From the NCBI GenBank assembly GCA_030526885.1, contig JAUNBV010000057.1, positions 1 through 11,305 of the forward strand: 11,305 nt of DNA, read 5' to 3'. Each line of letters opens with the position of its first letter. Position 1 is the stretch's first letter. Of the stretch, positions 6,885-11,305 are shown piece by piece. Both the position numbers and the translations under genes were made by a program. The DNA is from Syntrophomonadaceae bacterium (GTDB lineage Bacteria; Bacillota; Syntrophomonadia; Syntrophomonadales; Syntrophomonadaceae). The notes under the pieces are model-generated. The model ran no database searches. It was not told the DNA's origin and worked only from the letters and a program-made list of their open reading frames with translations.

Positions 6885-6913
6885 ATTATAATTGAAACCG
6901 GCGATTTTAACAA
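6885..6913 (-). promoter_or_regulatory. sigma-A promoter of the dehydrogenase gene
   Basis: On the minus strand, -35 TTGTTA (6913-6908) and a perfect -10 TATAAT (6890-6885) are separated by exactly 17 bases. It lies about 50 bases upstream of the dehydrogenase ATG. The -35 box overlaps nothing but sits directly after the terminator of the preceding sigma/anti-sigma unit. Confidence 0.8.
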
Positions 6914-6914
6914 T

Positions 6915-6950
6915 AAAAAAAGCGGACCTGTCATCGCTGACCAATCCGCT
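6915..6950 (-). terminator. rho-independent terminator after the anti-sigma gene
   Basis: On the minus strand AGCGGA (6950-6945) pairs with TCCGCT (6926-6921). An inner GTCA/TGAC stem and GCGA loop are separated by a small internal loop, and seven T (6921-6915) follow. It lies 24 bases past the anti-sigma stop and ends the sigma/anti-sigma transcript. Confidence 0.85.
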
Positions 6951-6973
6951 CATGGGTATATATGGGGTTTAGC

Positions 6974-8026
6974 TTAAGACTTCATTTCCAGCAGCACCAG
7001 TTCGATGGTGACCAGGTTTACCGACTGCTCGGTTTGCGTCTGTTTGGTAAGCAATTCAAGATAATAACTCTCCAAGGCTTCCTTATGCGCGGCGCTCAAA
7101 CTCTGCTCCTTGCCTTCCCCGGTAAGCACCCTTTCCACCGCCAGCAGCGAGTCCGCCACTTCTTCCAGTTCATCGGTGCGGTCGGTAACCGTGATCTCCG
7201 GTGTGGCAAAGCCTAAAACAGCCAACTCGGCCAATACCGCTTCCGCATCTTCCGGCGCTACCCACAGGTAGGCCAGCCGGGTTTTGGCTACGTCCTCCTG
7301 TTCGGACATAAGGGTGCTCTCGGTGGGTACCAGCATGGGACTGACGCCGTAGTTCTCGCCTATGGTATAGAGCGACTGGATGGCCTTACCCGCGTCGTCT
7401 ATCTTTATTTTAGACGAATACTTGTGAGCCATCTGACGCGGCTCCTGCTCTGCGGCCACCGTCTCCGGCTCTGCGCCCCGCTCCGGCTCAAACACGGCAT
7501 CGATAACGATGGGGGCCTCGATGACCTCCGGCGCTTCGGCCACCGTTACTATGGGTTCATCGCCTCTTCTCTGAATTTCCTCCTGCTCCATCCTATCGCG
7601 GGCTTCATCAATCAGGGCCTCAACGGAAACCCCGTTCTGCTCTGCGGGAGTAAGAGACAGCCATTTATCCAGCGCCACCCGGATATTATTATCCGGCATC
7701 AGGCCACTGGCAAAAAAGCCCAGCAACACTGCCGCCGCCACCGCGGCCACCACCGCGCCGCCCCGTTTGGGATGCAGAGAGGCGACCTTTTTGTGCGCGT
7801 CAATATTTTCCTGCCATACTTTTTGACGCACCGCATCCGCAAATCCCTCCGGCGCCTTCATATCGCTCATATCCGCCAAATGGGCACAGAGGATTTGCAG
7901 TTTGTCAAACTCCTGCCGACAGGCAGGACATTTATTCAGGTGTTCTTCGAGCAACCCTTTCTCCTGCGGATTGCACATTCCGTCCACATAAGGAGAGAAG
8001 AGGTTACGCATATGATCGCATTTCAT
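6974..8026 (-). CDS. anti-sigma factor with zinc-finger domain, one membrane segment and a large extracytoplasmic domain
   Basis: A 350-residue protein from ATG 8026. The N-terminus is a zf-HC2/ZAS-type anti-sigma domain with His29, Cys33 and Cys36 in HLNKCPAC. A single membrane helix spans about 90-109. An acidic Glu/Pro/Ala-rich linker follows (about 130-200), then a C-terminal domain (about 205-350) with a predicted beta-alpha-beta start, a long charged helix pair and a final beta strand (VTIELVLLEM). This layout resembles DUF4349-type domains, but that is an impression, not a search result. The family binds its sigma factor until an envelope signal acts. ATG 8026 is chosen because GGGGG lies 10 bases upstream and it aligns with usual ZAS starts (MKCDHMRNLFSPYVDG). 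ATG 8065, overlapping the sigma stop as TGATG, would add 13 residues and imply translational coupling. Confidence 0.88.
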   Translation of the reverse strand: MKCDHMRNLFSPYVDGMCNPQEKGLLEEHLNKCPACRQEFDKLQILCAHLADMSDMKAPEGFADAVRQKVWQENIDAHKKVASLHPKRGGAVVAAVAAAVLLGFFASGLMPDNNIRVALDKWLSLTPAEQNGVSVEALIDEARDRMEQEEIQRRGDEPIVTVAEAPEVIEAPIVIDAVFEPERGAEPETVAAEQEPRQMAHKYSSKIKIDDAGKAIQSLYTIGENYGVSPMLVPTESTLMSEQEDVAKTRLAYLWVAPEDAEAVLAELAVLGFATPEITVTDRTDELEEVADSLLAVERVLTGEGKEQSLSAAHKEALESYYLELLTKQTQTEQSVNLVTIELVLLEMKS

Positions 8027-8064
8027 GACGTAAATGCCCCCTTGTTTATCTATAGACGTTGTCA

Positions 8065-8646
8065 TCAAGGAAAAAGTTCCCTCTCCTCCATTTTATTCTT
8101 CAACGTCTGCCGACCCCGGTTTATGCGCGATTTCACCGTGCCCAACGAGCAATCTAGCATGGCCGCTATCTCCTCGTAACTGAAACCCATCACATCTCGC
8201 AGCACAATAGCGTTGCGGTACTCCACTCTCATTTCGTTAAGCATAGTTTGTATGTATTGTTCCAGTTCCTTCTGCTCATACACCTTGTCCCCCGAAAGGG
8301 AATCATCCGCTATTTCCCGTACCGAGCCGCGATCGCGCTCTTCCTCCGGCGCGTTATCCAGCGGCAGGGCCACTACCCTGCGCTTTCGCTTGCGCAGCTC
8401 GTCCAGACACACCGTATTGCAGATGCGGTAGAGCCAGGTTCCGAACGAAGACTGCCCCCTAAACGACCTGAGCGAACGGTAAGCCTTTAGAAAAGTCTCC
8501 TGCGCCACATCCTGGGCATCCTCTTCGTTACCCATATAGCGGTAACACAGGGTATATATTTTATTTTGGTAACGCTCGACGAGTTCATCAAAAGCGCTGA
8601 CCTCATCGGCCAGACACTTTTTTATCAATTGTTCATCGGTATACAT
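8065..8646 (-). CDS. ECF-family RNA polymerase sigma factor (SigW/RpoE-like)
   Basis: A 193-residue group 4 sigma factor. Region 2 (about 22-90) includes DAQDVAQETFLKAY (43-56), which binds core polymerase and the -10 element, and FGTWLYRICNTVCLDEL (68-84). Region 4 (about 133-186) has the helix-turn-helix YEEIAAMLDCSLGTVKSRI that reads the -35 element. The linker is acidic. No region 1 or 3 is present, as is normal for the class. The ATG at 8646 has AGGAG 12 bases upstream; a TTG at 8673 would add nine residues but has only a weak ribosome site. Its stop overlaps an alternative start of the anti-sigma gene, the usual arrangement of such pairs. No RpoE-type promoter was recognised upstream, so autoregulation is not shown. 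Confidence 0.94.
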   Translation of the reverse strand: MYTDEQLIKKCLADEVSAFDELVERYQNKIYTLCYRYMGNEEDAQDVAQETFLKAYRSLRSFRGQSSFGTWLYRICNTVCLDELRKRKRRVVALPLDNAPEEERDRGSVREIADDSLSGDKVYEQKELEQYIQTMLNEMRVEYRNAIVLRDVMGFSYEEIAAMLDCSLGTVKSRINRGRQTLKNKMEERELFP

Positions 8647-8673
8647 GTTGTTAATACTCTCCTGATCTGGCAA

Positions 8674-8955
8674 CTCTTTCCCGGCTAAAAAGCTTGGGTT
8701 AGCTTAAAGAAGCCTGCTTGCGCGGTCATGGTCATTCGATAGTTCTGCATCAGGGGGGCAAAGTCCTTTACAAAAATACTGGTGAAAGGGATGTAATAGC
8801 TGGCAATAATGTGTTATAGTATGTTATTATATTTATCTGGACCAAGGTTACGAAGCATTCTCCACAGATTATCTCTAATCATACTACATATAGGTGATTA
8901 CCGCTATAAAAAGTCGCGACGGTTTAAGAGCGCGAATATTTCGGAGGTAAAATCG
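8674..8955. other. divergent intergenic region between sigma and hydrolase genes
   Basis: 282 bases with an AT-rich centre (about 8803-8840) that could hold promoters for both directions. On the minus strand there is TATAAT at 8831-8826, but with no good -35. On the plus strand there are two extended -10-like sequences (separate entry). A perfect 8-base palindrome GTCGCGAC is at 8913-8920. A minus-strand frame open over 8685-8813 may be a gene remnant (see findings). No RNA gene is recognisable. Confidence 0.5.
8812..8830 (+). promoter_or_regulatory. possible extended -10 promoter of the hydrolase gene
   Basis: TGTTATAGTA (8812-8821) is followed directly by TGTTATTATA (8822-8831), a tandem repeat with two mismatches. 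Each copy contains a TGn extended -10 followed by a near-consensus hexamer (TATAGT, TATTAT). No clear -35 exists, which extended -10 promoters tolerate. The 5' leader would be about 120 bases. Confidence 0.35.
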
Positions 8956-9843
8956 ATGAATTATCAAATCACCGAAGACTATTTTAATGGGCATGACGGC
9001 CTTAATCTGTTTCGCAAGCGCTGGGTGGCTCCGGAACCCAAAGCGGTTATAGTGCTGGCCCATGGTCTGGGTGAACACTGTGACCGTTACCATAATCTGC
9101 TGAACTGGATGGACGGCTCGGGCGTCAGCTTTTACGCGCTGGATCACCGCGGGCATGGGCGTTCCGCCGGGGTACGCGGCCACGTCAACCGTTTTGAAGA
9201 CTACACCCTCGATCTCGATCTGCTGCTAAAAATTGCCCGCGATGAGAATCCGGGGCTGCCGCTGATCCTTCTGGGGCACAGCCTGGGCGGAATGATCGCC
9301 TATTATTACGCCGTTTACCACCCCAATAAAATCGACGGCTTAATCTTATCCTCCGCCGGCATGAAATCCATGATCCAAGTGCCTCCCTGGAAATGGAAGC
9401 TGGCGCGCTTTTTAAGCGTGGTGGCCCCCACCGTGAATGTTTCTTCCGGCCTGGATGCCAATGGCCTGAGCCATGACCCCGCCGTGGTCGCGGCTTATAA
9501 CGCCGACCCTCTGGTGCACGGCGTAGTCACCGGCCGCTGGTTTCTGGAATTTAACGCCGCCGCCCGGGTGTGCTCCCTGCGCGGCGATATGCTGCGCATG
9601 CCGCTTTTGATCATCCATGGCTCCGACGACCCCATCGTAGACCCTTACGGCTCCCAGCTCATACTGGAACGCGCCAATTCAGTCGATAAAGAGCTCATCG
9701 TATTCCCCGGCCTGTACCACGAAACCATGAATGAGCCCGAACCCGAGCGCGCAAAAGTCCTGAGCAGTATCTCCGACTGGCTCCAGTTGCACTTCCTTTC
9801 CCCGCAGCCGGAGCAGATACAGTTGACTTTCCCCTCTGAATAG
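8956..9843 (+). CDS. alpha/beta hydrolase, monoacylglycerol lipase/lysophospholipase type
   Basis: A 295-residue serine hydrolase of the Hydrolase_4 (PldB/MGL-like) group, which cleaves acyl esters of monoacylglycerols or lysophospholipids. Visible motifs are the oxyanion-hole segment AHGLGEH (35-41), DHRGHGRSAG (63-72), the nucleophile elbow GHSLGG with Ser109, Asp225 in HGSDDPIVD, and His255 in GLYHE, forming a complete triad. Residues about 135-205 form the variable cap region. There is no signal peptide, so it is cytoplasmic. The start is ATG 8956, with CGGAGGT 7 bases upstream. The frame is open for 49 codons before it, but that part lacks a ribosome site and family similarity. It is the only clear plus-strand gene and converges on gpr. 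The natural substrate is not determinable. Confidence 0.95.
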   Translation: MNYQITEDYFNGHDGLNLFRKRWVAPEPKAVIVLAHGLGEHCDRYHNLLNWMDGSGVSFYALDHRGHGRSAGVRGHVNRFEDYTLDLDLLLKIARDENPGLPLILLGHSLGGMIAYYYAVYHPNKIDGLILSSAGMKSMIQVPPWKWKLARFLSVVAPTVNVSSGLDANGLSHDPAVVAAYNADPLVHGVVTGRWFLEFNAAARVCSLRGDMLRMPLLIIHGSDDPIVDPYGSQLILERANSVDKELIVFPGLYHETMNEPEPERAKVLSSISDWLQLHFLSPQPEQIQLTFPSE

Positions 9844-9868
9844 AAAAACTTTCTATACTGCCGCGCGG
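9841..9868. terminator. short inverted repeats between convergent hydrolase and gpr genes
   Basis: TAGAAA-AAC-TTTCTA (9841-9855) starts on the hydrolase stop codon, and an 8-base palindrome CCGCGCGG (9861-9868) lies next to the gpr stop. Only 26 bases separate the two stops. They could slow or end transcription from both sides, but neither has the usual GC stem plus U-tract, so terminator function is uncertain. Confidence 0.3.
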
Positions 9869-9869
9869 T

Positions 9870-10838
9870 TTACTGGCTGTACATTTCCAGTTGCTCCACC
9901 TCTATGCCCGGAAACAGCGCGCACCCCACCCCCATGGCGATGGTCTGGGCGGTGTACTTTATGATGTCGTCCACTTCCTTGGGCGTCACCGCCAGCCCCC
10001 CTTCGTAAAAGGCCAGGATATCGCGGATAATATTGACCGCCCGTATCTCGTCAAAGCTAACCCCGCTGTCGGTGCAGAAACTTTTCACCGCCTGTTGGGC
10101 GATCAGGGCGGCATTGACGATGGTGGGACAGCCAATCGCTATCACCGGCACTCCCAACCCTTCCTGCGTAATGGCCTCGCGGGCGTTGTTCACTCCCCCG
10201 CCGGGCTGTATACCGGTATCGCATATCTGGATGCTGTTGCCGATACGCCGCACGTCCTGCGCGGCCAACGAATCCACGGTAATCAACAAGGCCGGTTTTA
10301 CCTTATCCACGATACCCCGTATCACCTCAAAGCTTTCCAGCCCGGTCAGCCCCAGTACCCCGGGGGCGATGCCGCAGCTGGGGCGCATACCCTCCACCAG
10401 AGCCTCCGGCACATGACGGTAGTAATGCCGGGTGATGGGACTGTATTCTATGAAGCGCGGCCCCAGGGAATCCGCTACCGCGTGGCGATTGCCCAGGCCC
10501 ACCAGCAGCACCGTATCCTGCGGGTTTAGCCTTCCTTCCAGCATACGGGCCAGCACCGCCTTGATGGCTTCGATAATGTCCTCCCTCACATAGGGGTCGT
10601 TGATCTTCAGCGGCGGCGCTTCTATGGTGATATAGCTCCCCTGCGGCCGCCCCATGCGCGCCGCGCCCTCGGCATCAAGAATATCAATCGTCACCACCTT
10701 GCAGTGCTCCCGCTCCTGAACCTGCTCCCTCACCCCGGGGACCTCCACCCGCGCGTCCCCGCGCAGCATGGCGTGGGCTTCCACCGCCATATCCACAAAA
10801 AGCCCTAAACTGCGATGCAGTTCATCCATTACCATCAC
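9870..10838 (-). CDS. gpr: germination protease GPR
   Basis: A 322-residue spore protease that degrades small acid-soluble proteins (SASP) when spores germinate; it is made as a zymogen in the forespore. FVDMAVEA (14-21) matches the N-terminal RTDLAVEA motif of the family. The two aspartates taken as catalytic in Bacillus GPR correspond to Asp123 (VADSLGP) and Asp189 (TVDSLAA). The core signature IQICDTGIQPGGGVNNAR (203-220), LGVPVIAIGCPT and the C-terminal VTPKEVDDII are all present. It is shorter than the Bacillus enzyme (about 370) because a variable stretch before VTPKEVD is missing, as far as I can align from memory. The start is unclear: GTG 10838, ATG 10835 and ATG 10829 are close together. 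AAGGA lies about 12 bases before the GTG. The usual neighbour rpsT is not in the window. Confidence 0.96.
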   Translation of the reverse strand: MMVMDELHRSLGLFVDMAVEAHAMLRGDARVEVPGVREQVQEREHCKVVTIDILDAEGAARMGRPQGSYITIEAPPLKINDPYVREDIIEAIKAVLARMLEGRLNPQDTVLLVGLGNRHAVADSLGPRFIEYSPITRHYYRHVPEALVEGMRPSCGIAPGVLGLTGLESFEVIRGIVDKVKPALLITVDSLAAQDVRRIGNSIQICDTGIQPGGGVNNAREAITQEGLGVPVIAIGCPTIVNAALIAQQAVKSFCTDSGVSFDEIRAVNIIRDILAFYEGGLAVTPKEVDDIIKYTAQTIAMGVGCALFPGIEVEQLEMYSQ

Positions 10839-10857
10839 TCATTTCATTTTTTCCTTA

Positions 10858-10887
10858 TAGTGTAAACCAAAGCCTTATGCCTTATGC
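10858..10887 (-). promoter_or_regulatory. gpr: weak forespore-type promoter candidate for gpr
   Basis: On the minus strand GCATA (10887-10883) fits the sigma-G/sigma-F -35 pattern. TACACTA (10864-10858), 18 bases on, matches five of seven bases of the sigma-G -10 CATACTA. Against it, transcription would start at about 10851, leaving the AAGGA ribosome site upstream of or at the start of the mRNA. Confidence 0.25.
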
Positions 10888-11073
10888 CCCAGGCGGCAGA
10901 GGAAATAACTCCTTCCTTATATCAAACGCGCCCCCAGAAGCATATATTATTTACAAGCCGCGCGCGGTCTTGATTTTCGCCGCCCGGCGTGGCAGCGGGA
11001 CAGGGGGAACGAGCGGGGAAAGGAAGCCACGAATAAGAGTGTTTAAACGGGGGCCGAAGGGAGAAAGCCTTTA

Positions 11074-11088
11074 TTAACAAGTTGTTAA
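11074..11088. repeat. TTAACAA palindrome
   Basis: TTAACAA, one G, then TTGTTAA: 7-base perfect arms. The same TTAACAA core recurs twice in the CACTTAACAAA direct repeats downstream. Confidence 0.7.
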
Positions 11089-11100
11089 GCGAGCGCAGCG

Positions 11101-11179
11101 GGCGGAGGGCGGAGCAAGGAGTGCAGGGTGCGGAGCGCGGAGTAAAAAACCAGTGAAGTAGGGGGTGGACACAGCGGAG
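11101..11179 (+). repeat. cluster of GCGGAG repeats
   Basis: Five copies of GCGGAG occur in 78 bases (11102, 11109, 11130, 11137 and 11174). The first two form an exact 7-base tandem GGCGGAG x2 (11101-11114), and the next pair is also spaced by 7. The sequence is low-complexity and purine-rich and does not read as protein in any frame with a plausible start. Confidence 0.65.
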
Positions 11180-11205
11180 CGCGAGCCGGGCGAAGCCACA
11201 TCATT

Positions 11206-11237
11206 CACTTAACAAACGACACCGGGCACTTAACAAA
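11206..11237 (+). repeat. direct repeat CACTTAACAAA x2
   Basis: Identical 11-base copies lie at 11206-11216 and 11227-11237, with starts 21 bases apart, about two helical turns. This could suit paired protein binding on one DNA face, or be part of a repeated element. Confidence 0.6.
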
Positions 11238-11293
11238 AAAAGACCGTTCAGCTTACAATAAGTGACCAATCACCGTACGAAAAAAGACTGTCC
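11236..11293 (+). repeat. direct repeat AAAAAAGACYGTYC x2
   Basis: Copies at 11236-11249 and 11280-11293 match at 12 of 14 positions, with starts 44 bases apart. Between them lies a small GTGA-CCAA-TCAC hairpin (11262-11273). Such A-run plus GAC-GTCC motifs resemble short repeats found near IS200-like (REP-associated) transposase genes in clostridia; that link is from memory and unproven here. Confidence 0.55.
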
Positions 11294-11305
11294 CGATGCG
11301 CCCAA

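Larger units (their letters stand above)
10839..11305. other. 467-base region without a convincing gene, rich in short repeats
   Basis: Upstream of gpr the region has a tandem repeat (GCCTTAT)2 at 10872-10885, a 10-base palindrome CCGCGCGCGG at 10958-10967, and then a strongly purine-rich plus strand from about 10996 to 11145. After 11041 it holds GTTTAAAC, a TTAACAA palindrome, GCGGAG repeats and two direct-repeat families (separate entries). A minus-strand AAGGAAGGAG near 10910-10920 looks like a ribosome site but no usable start codon follows. A 66-codon plus-strand frame at 10877-11077 lacks a ribosome site and protein-like composition. Confidence 0.6.

Noticed and set aside
8687..8705. 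AAGCT/AGCTT hairpin followed by TTT before the sigma gene
   Set aside because: The stem has only five AT-rich pairs and the U-run is short; it is too weak to call a terminator or attenuator.
8880..8886. CATACTA on the plus strand, identical to the sigma-G -10 consensus, before the hydrolase gene
   Set aside because: No matching -35 (GHATR) lies 17-18 bases upstream; the nearest GCATT is 20 bases away with a wrong last base. A single heptamer is not enough.
8809..8955. 49-codon N-terminal extension of the hydrolase
   Set aside because: The extension has no ribosome site and no hydrolase similarity, and it overlaps the likely promoter. The ATG at 8956 has an ideal GGAGG at 7 bases.
10877..11077. 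66-codon plus-strand frame upstream of gpr
   Set aside because: There is no ribosome site before its ATG, it is Gly/Arg-rich low-complexity at the end, and it runs into the repeat region.
1..11305. Search for CRISPR arrays, tRNA, rRNA, toxin-antitoxin pairs, defence genes or prophage genes
   Set aside because: None was recognisable by eye. Repeats at the right end are short and irregularly spaced, unlike a CRISPR array, and every substantial gene belongs to a common housekeeping, sporulation or metabolic family.

Overview
The window looks like chromosomal DNA from a spore-forming member of the Firmicutes, most likely an anaerobic clostridial lineage. The reasons are a germination protease gene (gpr) beside a sporulation membrane protein gene (ytaF), the Firmicutes-type cluster polA-mutM-ytaF-coaE, and strong Shine-Dalgarno sites with frequent GTG and TTG starts. 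No virus, plasmid, CRISPR array, tRNA or rRNA is visible.

Layout: the left edge holds only the first five codons of a minus-strand gene (1-16). A strong hairpin terminator (97-138) ends a minus-strand cluster that runs from right to left: polA (DNA polymerase I), mutM (formamidopyrimidine-DNA glycosylase), ytaF, coaE (dephospho-CoA kinase) and a membrane-anchored lytic transglycosylase. Its gaps are 26 to 143 bases with no terminator between genes, so polA to the transglycosylase is probably one transcript with possible internal promoters. Upstream of polA is a zinc-dependent medium-chain alcohol dehydrogenase with its own good sigma-A promoter and a palindromic operator-like site over the expected transcription start. 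A hairpin terminator (6915-6950) separates it from an ECF sigma factor and anti-sigma factor pair, also on the minus strand.

A 280-base divergent intergenic region separates the sigma gene from the only clear plus-strand gene, a monoacylglycerol lipase/lysophospholipase-type alpha/beta hydrolase (8956-9843). This gene converges on gpr (9870-10838, minus), with only 26 bases between the stops. The last 467 bases (10839-11305) hold no convincing gene. They are rich in short repeats: GCGGAG motifs, a TTAACAA palindrome, CACTTAACAAA direct repeats and A-rich GACYGTYC repeats. They look like the edge of a repeat family or a small mobile element that continues beyond the window.

Functionally this is a mix of DNA replication and repair (polA, mutM), coenzyme A synthesis (coaE), cell wall (transglycosylase), sporulation and germination (ytaF, gpr), envelope-stress-type signalling (sigma/anti-sigma) and lipid or alcohol metabolism. 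I did not find a convincing new multi-gene system. The points most worth a second look are an Asp in place of the conserved steric-gate Glu of DNA polymerase I, an EF-hand-like loop in YtaF, the nested palindromes at the dehydrogenase promoter, the anti-sigma factor's long C-terminal domain, and the repeat-rich right end.
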